A stretch of DNA of 64,000 bases from positions 3,864,702 through 3,928,701 of the forward strand of contig NZ_CP046444.1 in the NCBI RefSeq assembly GCF_014083945.1, read 5' to 3'. Shown in pieces: positions 55,836-64,000 of the stretch. Within the stretch, counting starts at the first letter, position 1, and every line of letters starts with the position of its first letter. Made by a program: the position numbers and the translations under genes. This stretch comes from Granulicella sp. 5B5 (GTDB taxonomy: Bacteria > Acidobacteriota > Terriglobia > Terriglobales > Acidobacteriaceae). The notes beneath the pieces are model-generated. The model ran no database searches. It saw nothing but the letters and a program-made list of their open reading frames with translations, and had not been told where the DNA came from.

Positions 55836-56429
55836 TCAATGTTGCGATTCGTCCGCTTTGCATTCATTGCCGCCCGGTGCGAGCTGAGTTTTATAACGCG
55901 GACTATGAGAAAGCTCGGTAACGAATTTACCGACGGCCTCATACATCGCATAACCCCCATTGCCGTAATCAGCCTCCCATTTGGAGTTGGAACGATGAAG
56001 GCGATACGCATTCACAAGTGCATTGAAACCTCCGGCATCATCGGGGTCCGCAAACAAAAGCATTCCCCTCCGTCCGTCCGGCGAGTAAACGACAATATTG
56101 AATAATCTGGGCGTATCTCCCATTTCCGGGATAGACCCAACTTGGTACCGAACCCACGCCCAATCCCCCACCTTAAGGCCTAAATAATTCAGGTCGTAAT
56201 GCCGTACGAAATCGGCTCTCACCAAGCACCCCAAGGCCCCATTCAGACGGGGCGGTACGTTACTATTCTCTGTCGTGGTATCCTGCGCGTTCGTCCAAGT
56301 AGGCAAGAGACACATCATCACGATGAGCAACGTCACAAGGGGAAGGCTCACGCTGTGCTGAAAAAGCGATTGCTGTGAATTCTGCTTGTCAGTGCGATGG
56401 AGAGCCGTATATCCAATCAGTTTCAGCAT
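55836..56429 (-). CDS. Putative immunity protein 2, exported
   Basis: 197 residues from ATG 56429, which has AGGAGG seven bases upstream. A late signal anchor (LPLVTLLIVMMCLLPTWTNAQ) precedes a domain with CLVRADFVRHYDLNYLGLKV and DWAWVRYQVGSIPE. It follows module 2 by a few bases. Likely periplasmic. No family recognised. Confidence 0.5.
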   Translation of the reverse strand: MLKLIGYTALHRTDKQNSQQSLFQHSVSLPLVTLLIVMMCLLPTWTNAQDTTTENSNVPPRLNGALGCLVRADFVRHYDLNYLGLKVGDWAWVRYQVGSIPEMGDTPRLFNIVVYSPDGRRGMLLFADPDDAGGFNALVNAYRLHRSNSKWEADYGNGGYAMYEAVGKFVTELSHSPRYKTQLAPGGNECKADESQH

Positions 56430-56446
56430 ATGAATTCCTCCTAACT

Positions 56447-56872
56447 TCACTGGGGCGGTGACCCATAAGTCATGATGTACGTGTACTTGCTCGGTGATAT
56501 GTAAGGCCCTGAGGCCGTATGGACCGTCTGCCCCTGAAAGGTGCCCCCGTGCTTGAATTGGCTCTCCGTGCGCATGTTGTAATAGATCGCACCGCTGGTT
56601 GGGTCAATACCCTTAGAGTCTTCTCTAATGGCCTGTTCTACGGCCTGTTGGGAGATCTTAAATCCTGGTCCATTCTCGATTGCAGAGACCATACTCGCGT
56701 ATTTTTGTGCCTTCTCATTGCTACCCCACTTCTTGATTCCGTTGAGGCGAACATGGGCAATTTTGTTTTCAGCGCTTGCAAGGGACTCATTTTCCGTCTT
56801 CGAATCCTTCATTCCCATCGTTTCGTGATTAATCTGTCCGGCGATTCCATCGCTCTGTTGTTGGGCCGAAGC
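56447..56872 (-). pseudogene. Orphan toxin module 2, SleB-like hydrolase
   Basis: Open frame of 141 codons after TAA 56873-56875, first ATG at 56818. It begins ASAQQQSDGIAGQINHETMG, so the junction (DNA 56855-56867) is in frame but has no start codon. INHETMGM and KGIDPTSGAIYYNMR fit the SleB cell wall hydrolase pattern. Because the region before the ATG is in the same frame, this is a C-terminal module cut off from its N-terminal part. Confidence 0.55.
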
Positions 56873-56897
56873 TTAAGTGCCAGGTTCAGTAACCTCC

Positions 56898-57452
56898 CTA
56901 ATGCTCTTTGAGCAGTTGATCCAAGGCTTGCTTATAGCGCAGGTTCTGTGGCAAAAGAGCTTCTTGAGAGTACGCGGTTTTCCCAAAAGTACTCGTTACT
57001 ACAAAATCCTTGCTAATTGACGGGACGTAGAGAAGTATGGAGAACACTTCGGGACAAGAGTGCGGAGCACACCCTTCGAATTCAACACCATCCTCATTCC
57101 CGAAGCTGAAGGTCTTCAGCGCGTTCGGATAGCTAACCCGAAATGAATCTGCGAGTTTTCCGGAATGCCAGCGCTCAACGAATTTTCCTTCGCTGGTGGC
57201 CCCGTATACAGAAAGCTCCCATCCATCACTGGCGGAAAACCTAGCGACGCCAATCAAAGGTCCCTGTCCGCTCTGTAAGATTTGCAGGCTCTGAATCCGA
57301 GCTGGCTCACTAGGCAATTGCTGAGCGAAGCTTCGCAATTGGTCAGCGGAAACACCTGCCTGCGACGAGGCAACTTGCGCCTGCAAGCCAGCGCACTGCG
57401 CAGTCAGCAAACCGCAGCCAACAAACAGCATAGCCAAACGAATCCTAATCAT
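56898..57452 (-). CDS. Putative immunity protein 1, exported
   Basis: 184 residues. Signal peptide (LAMLFVGCGLLTAQCAGLQAQ) and a domain with two Cys (GCAPHSCPEVFS). GAGG six bases upstream of ATG 57452. Eight bases after the lysozyme-like gene, so it is the natural candidate for its inhibitor in the periplasm. No family recognised. Confidence 0.5.
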   Translation of the reverse strand: MIRIRLAMLFVGCGLLTAQCAGLQAQVASSQAGVSADQLRSFAQQLPSEPARIQSLQILQSGQGPLIGVARFSASDGWELSVYGATSEGKFVERWHSGKLADSFRVSYPNALKTFSFGNEDGVEFEGCAPHSCPEVFSILLYVPSISKDFVVTSTFGKTAYSQEALLPQNLRYKQALDQLLKEH

Positions 57453-57460
57453 GACACACC

Positions 57461-58132
57461 TCAGAAACTTGTTATGAAATCGATGTAACCGCCAACCGTT
57501 CCATAGTCTGGATGCTTGGCAGACAACAATGCACCCCGAACTGCAGGCATTCCGCCTTCATTGAAGAAGTGGCTCGTTCCACCCCTGCCTAGAGTCCAAG
57601 CCGCTACACCTAGATCAACATTGCCGTTGAAGTGGGAGATATTACCCGAAAGGAAAGCTGCAGCTGCAGGGATTTGAACCTCGAAATTCCCAATGTCTTT
57701 TGGATCAATTCCATATGCCTTAGGGTCTTGAATTTGGAACAAACCGCCGTTCGGCTGAGAGGGATTCAGACTTGATTCACGCATCCCCAAACCGACTAGA
57801 AGGTTGGGATTTAACTTGTATTGACTGCCTGCTTGAGTCATCGCGGCTTTGAACACGGATGCGTCGTACCCGTACTTTTTGGCGGCTTTGTCGATTGCCT
57901 TACCAGACTTTGAAGATAATCCCTGTTGTTGGGCCATCAACGACATCTGCCATGAGTACCGGACTACGGTCGTTGTATCCCTAACGTGGTTCAGATAGTT
58001 AGCTGCTTTGAGGCCCTGATGCACAGTGGATTCGGCATGTCCGAAGCCCAGACGCGGTTTTTCTCTTAGCAGCATCATCTCCGCTAGAAGCCCGTCCCGG
58101 ATTTGGATGTCGGAACCGAGTTGCATTTGCAT
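57461..58132 (-). CDS. Lysozyme/lytic transglycosylase toxin, 5'-truncated
   Basis: 223 residues from ATG 58132. Residues 1-65 are a helical pre-junction part, 66-70 the junction MAQQQ, and about 85-220 a lytic transglycosylase-like domain: catalytic E119 in GLGMRESSLNP, then GGLFQIQ and AAWTLG. The frame stays open upstream to TAA 58217 with no ATG, GTG or TTG and no ribosome binding site, so the gene has lost its 5' end, probably a delivery or transfer domain. It heads the array of three further modules sharing the same junction. Confidence 0.65.
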   Translation of the reverse strand: MQMQLGSDIQIRDGLLAEMMLLREKPRLGFGHAESTVHQGLKAANYLNHVRDTTTVVRYSWQMSLMAQQQGLSSKSGKAIDKAAKKYGYDASVFKAAMTQAGSQYKLNPNLLVGLGMRESSLNPSQPNGGLFQIQDPKAYGIDPKDIGNFEVQIPAAAAFLSGNISHFNGNVDLGVAAWTLGRGGTSHFFNEGGMPAVRGALLSAKHPDYGTVGGYIDFITSF

Positions 58133-58251
58133 TCGATTGTACGGTTCGGGAGCGGGTTCGGCGTAGAGATTTCGTATGAGTTCCCGCGTCGATTCCGGGC
58201 GAGATTGGCTCTCTCTTTAGCAGCTAAGAACAGCAGCTAAAAGAAGAAGAT

Positions 58252-59346
58252 TTAAGCGTTTTCGTCATCGTCTTCGGAGTCGAGAGCGGCGAACAGTTCC
58301 TCCGCAGTGGGGGCCGGATCGCCGGGCCACATATGGCTCTGAACGAGCATGGCTTCGCCGTCTTCATGATCGTTTGCTCTGAGCATCGCGGCGGGATGGG
58401 ATGCGGAGTGGATTTGCTTGAGCATTCGGATCGAGACGCGGGTATAGATTTGCGTGGTGTCGAGCCGCGCATGGCCGAGCATCTCCTGGATGAAGCGAAC
58501 GTCCGCTCCGCCCTCCAGCATCAGCGTCGCCATCGTGTGGCGGAAGAGATGGCAAGCGCCGCTCTTTCCGGTCTTCGCTTTGACTACATACGCCCGCACC
58601 GTCATGGTCAGCATGTCGCGGTTGATCTCTTCGCCAGTGTGCGCGAGGAAGAGCGTCCCATTGTCCGGCTCGGTGGAGAGCTGCGGGCGGGCCTCACGCA
58701 CATACTTTTCGAGCCATGCGACGGCCCGGTCGCCGACCGGAACGAAGCGGTCTTTTTTGCCCTTGCCCAGACGGATGAGGATCGTCCCGCGTTCGGTGTC
58801 GAGGTCGTAGAGCTTTAGCGATATCACCTCCATGCGGCGCATCCCGGTTGAGTACAGCACCTCTAAGATCGCCCGGTCGCGCAGGCCGATGGGATCGTGG
58901 ATGTCGGGCTGCTGCAAGACCTGCTCGGCCTCCTGAGCGGTCAGCACATGGCGGGGTAGACGATGCGGAAGGCGGGGCAGCTCCAGCTCCGACGCCGGAT
59001 TATGAAGGATGTGATTCTGTCGCGTTAGCCACTTGAACCACGACCGCAGAGCAACCAGCTTCGCGTGCTGCGAACGGAAGCTCAGGGGCTCGCCGTCGCG
59101 TTTGCGCTGATGGAAGAGATGGCGCTGATACCGCTCCAGCACAGGCCGCGTCACTTCGACCGGCTCGGTCAGCCCACGCTCGGCGCACCACTCCAGGAAG
59201 TAACGGACATGGAGATGCTGGTTGCGGATGGTGTTCTCCGAGTAGTCCCGCACACGCAGCGCGGCTACGTGCTCGTTGAGCAAGGCCGCAAGCTGCGTCG
59301 GCGGCATGGGCCTGTCCATGATTGCGATTCGTTTCACACGCGCCAT
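58252..59346 (-). CDS. Tyrosine recombinase (XerC/D-like)
   Basis: 364 residues. SAM-like core-binding domain (residues about 17-110), catalytic Arg in STGMRRMEV, HLFRHTMATLM (H-x-x-R), LGHARLDTT and nucleophile Tyr in IYTRVSI. Start ATG 59346 overlaps the TGA of the primase gene (TGATG). It may integrate the element or resolve dimers. Its coupling to a replication gene suggests a plasmid-like maintenance operon. Confidence 0.9.
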   Translation of the reverse strand: MARVKRIAIMDRPMPPTQLAALLNEHVAALRVRDYSENTIRNQHLHVRYFLEWCAERGLTEPVEVTRPVLERYQRHLFHQRKRDGEPLSFRSQHAKLVALRSWFKWLTRQNHILHNPASELELPRLPHRLPRHVLTAQEAEQVLQQPDIHDPIGLRDRAILEVLYSTGMRRMEVISLKLYDLDTERGTILIRLGKGKKDRFVPVGDRAVAWLEKYVREARPQLSTEPDNGTLFLAHTGEEINRDMLTMTVRAYVVKAKTGKSGACHLFRHTMATLMLEGGADVRFIQEMLGHARLDTTQIYTRVSIRMLKQIHSASHPAAMLRANDHEDGEAMLVQSHMWPGDPAPTAEELFAALDSEDDDENA

Positions 59347-62300
59347 CACTTCACCCCCTGCATCGCCAGGGCGTAGTGGCCGTTTCGCTGCGCGCCCGTA
59401 TACGTGCTTTCGGCGATGCCGAACTCGATCTCCTCTGGAACCCGCATGGATGCTGGCGGCGAGGCTACTTTAACCGCACCCGACACCCCGCCGACTTGGG
59501 GCCGACTTGACCCCGACGACTGGCCCGCTGGCCCCGACTTCTTTTCGTCGTAGCGATATTTCGAGAGCGCGTCCACGTCGATCAGGCCGCCCAACACCGG
59601 GCGGCCGCCGTCACTCGGCCGCGCGAACATCAGCTCGTAGACCATGCTCTGGCCTCGGCCGCCGCGATGGATCAACAGGTACTCCATCTCTTCCAGCCGA
59701 TGCAGATGGACTTTCAACTGCGTATCGCCCCAGCCCGTATAGGCCCGCACGTCGCGCCGCGAGAAGCGATAGTCCGATCGCTCCATCTTCTGTCGATCGC
59801 ACTCGGCAGCGACCATTGTGTCGATCGCCAGCAGCAACCGCCGCGTCTGCGGCGGCAGCTCATCGAGCGAACGGCCCAGCACCTCATGCGCGAGTTTGTT
59901 GGCCGTCGCGATGTCGGTCAGCGTGACCTCGATGTACTCGACCGCGCGGCCTCGATGCTCGACCATCTTCCGGGGCCGCTGATGCTGATGGAGCAACGCT
60001 ATTGTGCGGATGAGCGTGAGGTACTTCATGTGGTCGCGCCGCGTCCGGGTCTGCGCGTCCTGGAACGTCAGCTCTCGCGCATACGGGTTCGCCACGAAGA
60101 CGGGCTTAAGAAGACGCTGCGCGTTGCGATGCACGGCGAGGATCGCATCGCGGTCGCGCCGTTTGAGCAAGCCTTCAAGCGTCTGCGCCTCACGCTGCAC
60201 ACGATGGATCGCCTGTGTTTGTTCGCGCTCTTCGTTGACGGAGAGGACGAGGCAGCGGTTCAACAGCTCCTCGTCCAAGTGGATCGCCGTCGTCGTAAGG
60301 AAGATCATCACCGGCCCTTCGACGCGGTACTGATGCGTCAGCAGTCGGCCTGTGGCTGGGTCTTTGCCAGTGCTGGCGATGGTCAACACGCCCTCCGACT
60401 GCAACAGCTTCAACGCATACGAAGCCGAGTGTGCGCCCTCTTCTTCGACGATGGCGAGTACCTTGTGCTTCAAGTCGGTTTCGCCCATGTAGAAGAGCGA
60501 CTGGCCCGTCATCGCGGAGTATTGCACGCGCTGCTCTTCGGGCAGGAACGCCAGCACCGCTTCCATCAGCGAGCTTTTGCCCGCTGCGGAGGACGACTGC
60601 ACGATCACGGCTAGCGGCGCATCCAAGTGACGGGAGACGACGCCGAGATAGCCGACGAGCTTGTTTGTTTCCTCGCCCACCACACCGCACCGGGCGAAGT
60701 CCTCGACGATGCGCTCTAGCAACCGTGGGTCGCATAGCAGCTCCATCGCTGCGGCCCGGTCCTCGTCGCTGATGGTCACGGCATCTTCTTTTGGAGCGAG
60801 GGCCTGTTTGATCTGCTCGTCCTGCAGCTCCTCCAGCTTCAACAGCAACCGGCCAAGGTCGCGGCGGATGACTTCTTCTTTGATACCCAGTTCCTCCGCT
60901 GCCTGTTTCATGTACACCCCGCGCTGCCGCGCGGAGTACAGGTCGAGCGTGTCGACGTGGAAGGCCGACTCGCCGCGCGGCGTATGGCCGGAGACAAGCA
61001 CGTTCACCTTCAACAGCTCGTAGCTCATGTTTTTATTCAGGCCGCGCACGCGATAGCGGCGGTCGCCCTGCGTGAGGAAGATGTCTTCGCCGCGCACCTC
61101 CACCGGCACGTCGATGGTCGGTGCGGGCGCTGCCGCTGGCTCCATCGCCGCAACCGGCTCCGGCATGGCGGCTAAGAGAGGAACATCCTTTTTGATTTCG
61201 ATGGGGGATGCTGCGGGGGCTGGCTCTGGTTCTTCTTCGACGGGTTCGACGGCGGCTTCGACCTGGCTCTCGATCTCGGCCAGTATGGATTCTTCTTCGA
61301 TGATTTCTTCTTTAGCCGCTGCTTCGATCACTGCTGGCTCAGGCTCGATGATGGGTTCCGGCTCTGGCTCCGGCTGGATGTCCATCTCGATCACGCGCGG
61401 CTTCGCATCGCCCATCGCCCGTTTGCCCTTGCCCAGCCACTCAGCCTTATTGAGCAACACGCCGAAGCTCTTCGCTGCTGGCTGCACTTTGAGCGAGTAT
61501 TCGTTCGCATCCATGCCCTTCGGGAACATCACACGGAAGCACTCGATACCCATCTGCATCAGCTCCACCGCAAGCGCGGCGGCGGCTTTGTCGCCCGCTT
61601 CGTCGCGGTCGTAGGCGATGTACACGCGCTCCGTGCCATGCTTCTCGAAGGCCGCACGATGATCGGCTGTGAAGCCGTTTACGCCGTAGCTGGCCGTCAC
61701 GTTGCGGAAGCCCGCACTCCAGAAGCTCAGCGCGTCGATGAGCGATTCGCACAGGATGATTTCTTTCGAGACGGCCACGGCCTCTTCGTTCCACACGCCC
61801 GCATGAGCGCCGGGAAGATACAGATGGTCGGGCGTTCCCTCGCGGAGATTCGCCGTGATCTTCCGCCCATACATCTCGACCACTTCACCGGAGCGATTGA
61901 ACACCGGGATCACGATGGAGCCGTTGAAGTGCTCATGGCCGCTCTCCCGCAACACGCCCAGCGTTTGCAACCGGCCACGCATCTCCGCACCGGCGGCGCG
62001 GTTCTTCGCCGGTAGTCTGTACCCCAGCGTCCGGTTGGCGAAGCCCAGTCGGAACCGGTCGATCATCTCCGACGATGTGAGGCCGCGCGATTGCAGGTAC
62101 TTCATCGCCTCCGGCGACTGCTTTAGCGTCTCGTTGTAGTAGTCCGTAACCTGTTTCAGCAGCAGCCGGTCGTCCGCCTCACGCGCGACTGGCGGCGGCA
62201 GCTTCCGCACCGTGCCCACCTTCACCGGCTGGATCGGCGTGGCCGACAGATGGTCGGCCCGCAACAGCTCGACCGCATGACGGAAGCTGATGCCATCGGC

Positions 62301-62531
62301 CCGCATCACCCAGTCGATGGCCGTCCCGCCCGCGTTGCAGGCTCCCATGCAGTGCCACAGGTTCTTTTTCGGAGTGATGATAAGCGACGGCGTTTTGTCG
62401 TCGTGGAACGGGCAGAGGCCGTGCAGGTCGGCCCCCAGCCGACGCAGTTTGATCCCTCGCGCCTCCGCAAGCCGCTGGACAGAGACTTCTCTCTTGAGCC
62501 GCTCGACCTCATCCTCCGGGATTCTTGCCAT
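59346..62531 (-). CDS. DnaG-like primase with C-terminal ATPase
   Basis: 1061 residues. CHC2 zinc finger (GLCPFHDDKTPSL, HCMGACNAGG), DnaG-like catalytic core with Toprim (ILCESLIDALSFW, YIAYDRDEAGDKAA), an acidic Pro/Glu-rich linker (residues about 385-465), and an ATPase domain with Walker A VQSSSAAGKSSLMEAV. A primase-helicase type replication protein of mobile elements. Divergent from the Xre regulator and sharing with it a 106-bp region that holds a 25-bp palindrome. Confidence 0.87.
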   Translation of the reverse strand: MARIPEDEVERLKREVSVQRLAEARGIKLRRLGADLHGLCPFHDDKTPSLIITPKKNLWHCMGACNAGGTAIDWVMRADGISFRHAVELLRADHLSATPIQPVKVGTVRKLPPPVAREADDRLLLKQVTDYYNETLKQSPEAMKYLQSRGLTSSEMIDRFRLGFANRTLGYRLPAKNRAAGAEMRGRLQTLGVLRESGHEHFNGSIVIPVFNRSGEVVEMYGRKITANLREGTPDHLYLPGAHAGVWNEEAVAVSKEIILCESLIDALSFWSAGFRNVTASYGVNGFTADHRAAFEKHGTERVYIAYDRDEAGDKAAAALAVELMQMGIECFRVMFPKGMDANEYSLKVQPAAKSFGVLLNKAEWLGKGKRAMGDAKPRVIEMDIQPEPEPEPIIEPEPAVIEAAAKEEIIEEESILAEIESQVEAAVEPVEEEPEPAPAASPIEIKKDVPLLAAMPEPVAAMEPAAAPAPTIDVPVEVRGEDIFLTQGDRRYRVRGLNKNMSYELLKVNVLVSGHTPRGESAFHVDTLDLYSARQRGVYMKQAAEELGIKEEVIRRDLGRLLLKLEELQDEQIKQALAPKEDAVTISDEDRAAAMELLCDPRLLERIVEDFARCGVVGEETNKLVGYLGVVSRHLDAPLAVIVQSSSAAGKSSLMEAVLAFLPEEQRVQYSAMTGQSLFYMGETDLKHKVLAIVEEEGAHSASYALKLLQSEGVLTIASTGKDPATGRLLTHQYRVEGPVMIFLTTTAIHLDEELLNRCLVLSVNEEREQTQAIHRVQREAQTLEGLLKRRDRDAILAVHRNAQRLLKPVFVANPYARELTFQDAQTRTRRDHMKYLTLIRTIALLHQHQRPRKMVEHRGRAVEYIEVTLTDIATANKLAHEVLGRSLDELPPQTRRLLLAIDTMVAAECDRQKMERSDYRFSRRDVRAYTGWGDTQLKVHLHRLEEMEYLLIHRGGRGQSMVYELMFARPSDGGRPVLGGLIDVDALSKYRYDEKKSGPAGQSSGSSRPQVGGVSGAVKVASPPASMRVPEEIEFGIAESTYTGAQRNGHYALAMQGVK

Positions 62532-62576
62532 TTTTCAGCCCTCCGTCTAAAACCGTGTCAAGACCTTTTGGTATTT

Positions 62577-62601
62577 TTCTTACAGTCGGCGACTGTAAGA
62601 A
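62577..62601. promoter_or_regulatory. 25-bp operator palindrome between primase and Xre
   Basis: TTCTTACAGTC-GGC-GACTGTAAGAA, perfect 11-bp arms with a 3-bp centre. A half-site CTTACAGT recurs at 62663-62670 inside the start of the regulator gene. Probably bound by the Xre regulator to control both divergent genes. Confidence 0.65.
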
Positions 62602-62637
62602 GATATACAGCATATTGTTATATCAGGGAAGGCATCT

Positions 62638-63468
62638 ATGCACAGTTTTCTCGAAGAGTGCCCTTACAGTGAGGGCATGCCGAAGAAGTCCAAGCTCGCC
62701 CCCACGCCCGCCCAGAAGGAGACGCTGGGCCTCCGCCTCGCCCAGGTTCGCAAGGAACGGGGACTCACTCAGGTTGAGCTGGCCGAACGCACCGGCCTGA
62801 TTCAGGTCGTCGTCTCCGATTACGAACGTGGCAGGCTACGCCTCCCTGCGGACATGGCCGTGCGGTTTGCCGAGGTCCTGGGCGTCACCGTCGATGAGCT
62901 GTTGCAGTCGCGTAAGAAGAGCGGCGCGGCGAAGACGACGAAGCAGCCCAGCCTTAAGCTCGTGCGACGGATGGAGCAGATTGAGAGCCTGCCCATCTAT
63001 CAGCAGCGGGCTTTGCTGACGACCATCGACACGTTCATCGCCGCCGCCGAAGCAAGTAGTCGTCTCTCTGGTTCTTTTAAGAACAGAGGAGCAGACATGC
63101 TCCTCATGATTGGGAACCACTCGCAGCGGAGCCATCAGTCAAGGCCGCGCGTTCTGTGCGCGTTCATCGAAGCGCAGCGGAGAGCCTTTACGGATGGCGC
63201 AGCGGAGAGTACCGCCAGCGCCGTCTTTCAACCGATGCTGAGGCCCTGCGATATTTCCATGCCCACCGGCTGCGGCCCGATGCGCTGTCCCGCATCCTGT
63301 TGTTGTTGGATCGCTGACGGATGCGACACGTCCCGGCTCAGCTCTTGCCCAGCGTCTTCGCATCGTTCGTGTACATCTTCACGTCGAACTGCGCCCGCGA
63401 TACCGACACGTAAGCCATGCGGCTATTCAGCAGCTCGCCGTGGGCCTGCGCGGAGTCAACGTGGATGA
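62638..63468 (+). CDS. Xre-family regulator, C-terminal end doubtful
   Basis: The first about 140 of 276 residues are convincing: helix-turn-helix LGLRLAQVRKERGLTQVELA with VVVSDYERGRLRLP, then a helical region ending RALLTTIDTFIAAAEAS. Start at ATG 62638 has GGGAAGG upstream; ATG 62677 is an alternative. Past about residue 145 the frame becomes Ser/Arg/Cys-rich and runs antisense over the relaxase remnant, so the true gene probably ends near 63.07 kb by a frameshift, or the tail is read-through. Confidence 0.7.
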   Translation: MHSFLEECPYSEGMPKKSKLAPTPAQKETLGLRLAQVRKERGLTQVELAERTGLIQVVVSDYERGRLRLPADMAVRFAEVLGVTVDELLQSRKKSGAAKTTKQPSLKLVRRMEQIESLPIYQQRALLTTIDTFIAAAEASSRLSGSFKNRGADMLLMIGNHSQRSHQSRPRVLCAFIEAQRRAFTDGAAESTASAVFQPMLRPCDISMPTGCGPMRCPASCCCWIADGCDTSRLSSCPASSHRSCTSSRRTAPAIPTRKPCGYSAARRGPARSQRG

Positions 63469-64000
63469 GCACGCGGTCGGCGGTCTGGCCCTGGCTGCTG
63501 TGGCTCGTCACCGCATAGCCGTAGTCGAGATGCGGATGCTGCCGCGCGTTGAACTCGACCTCGCGGCCCGAGTCCATGCGTAGTTTCAGATGGCCGTCGC
63601 CGTCGATCTTCTCCACCGTGCCCAGCTCGCGGTTTGCCAGCTTCTCCGCATGGTACGGCGCTGTGAGCTGCACCCGGTCGCCCTGGGCGAACGTGCGCTC
63701 GCTGTCGCGGTAGACCGTCACGCCCTGCAACCGGCGAGGATCGTAGCTCAGCTCTTCGCCGCTGTGTCGCTTCACCGTGAGCGTGTTTGTCTCTCGATCT
63801 GTGGCCGTGACCCGCGCGTACTCTCCGGCCTCGACGCCCAGCGCTTCGACCCTTTCGAGTAGCGGATGACATCGCCGCGCTCGTAGTTCTGCGCGTGCTG
63901 TCGATCCGCGCCGGTCACGTCCTGCCGCGCGTAGAGCACATGCACGCGCTGCTCGTCGTTTGACACCTTGCCATCGCTCTGCATCGCGCGATGGATGTGG
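63338..64000 (-). pseudogene. Second MobF relaxase, frameshifted and partial
   Basis: The end of a TrwC-like helicase domain, colinear with the relaxase at 49.5-52.2 kb: DYGYAVTSHSSQGQTADRVL and LLNSRMAYVSVSRAQFD. From 63338 to about 63847 one frame, then the similarity shifts to the frame at 63847-63984 (ARQDVTGADRQHAQNYERGD), consistent with a one-base deletion near 63847. The gene continues beyond the window. It is a different, related relaxase, not a copy of the first. Confidence 0.8.

Overview
The window looks like an Acidobacteria chromosome (Acidobacteriaceae type: Terriglobus, Granulicella or Edaphobacter relatives). The grounds are high G+C backbone genes, a TIGR03435-family protein typical of that phylum, a bacillithiol gene (bshA), hopanoid genes (hpnC/D/E/J and an hpnK-like gene), tandem DUF507 genes and acidobacterial-style REP palindromes. 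The genus is inference.

Layout. 0-2.5 kb: PilZ protein, LuxR-type regulator lacking the receiver Asp, MFS transporter. 2.5-7 kb: phenylalanine 4-monooxygenase, then a sulfite/nitrite reductase and siroheme operon (reductase, precorrin-2 dehydrogenase/ferrochelatase, uroporphyrinogen-III methyltransferase). A short ORF with Cys-Cys-Pro-Cys codons, a promoter and a terminator hairpin stand before this operon and look like a cysteine attenuator. 7-14 kb: exported MetX-like hydrolase, BshA, YdjC/HpnK-like deacetylase, GH3 glycosidase with PA14 domain, SMP-30 lactonase. 14.3-15.6 kb: tRNA-Val and tRNA-Asp, an integrase remnant beside tRNA-Asp, and a truncated pectinase-like gene. 15.6-19.7 kb: three-subunit Tat-exported molybdenum hydroxylase. 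19.7-29.3 kb: complete kdp potassium system (kdpF, A, B, C, a 37-codon membrane ORF before kdpF, porin, kdpE). The sensor KdpD is split into two divergent genes whose start codons are 17 bp apart. 29.3-34 kb: PP2C phosphatase, TIGR03435 protein, dienelactone hydrolase, MlaF/MlaE lipid transporter. 34-41 kb: alcohol dehydrogenase-hpnC-hpnD-hpnE operon facing two half-size DMT transporters and hpnJ. 41-48 kb: MFP-TPR-TolC export operon, recJ, a conserved hypothetical, two DUF507 genes.

From about 48 kb to the right edge the DNA is a mobile element: ArdC-like antirestriction protein, MobF/TrwC relaxase, a membrane protein, a ribbon-helix-helix accessory protein, an oriT-like region with an R388-like nic sequence, a tyrosine recombinase, a primase/ATPase, an Xre regulator, and part of a second, frameshifted relaxase gene cut by the window end.

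The most unusual part is 53.9-58.2 kb. One 5'-truncated gene and three further C-terminal modules share an in-frame junction coding A-Q-(Q/H)-Q. Three of the four modules resemble peptidoglycan hydrolases. Each is followed by a gene for a small exported or membrane-anchored protein, three of them with good and one with a fair ribosome binding site. I read this as a polymorphic toxin/immunity cassette array in the leading region of a conjugative element, aimed at the cell wall.
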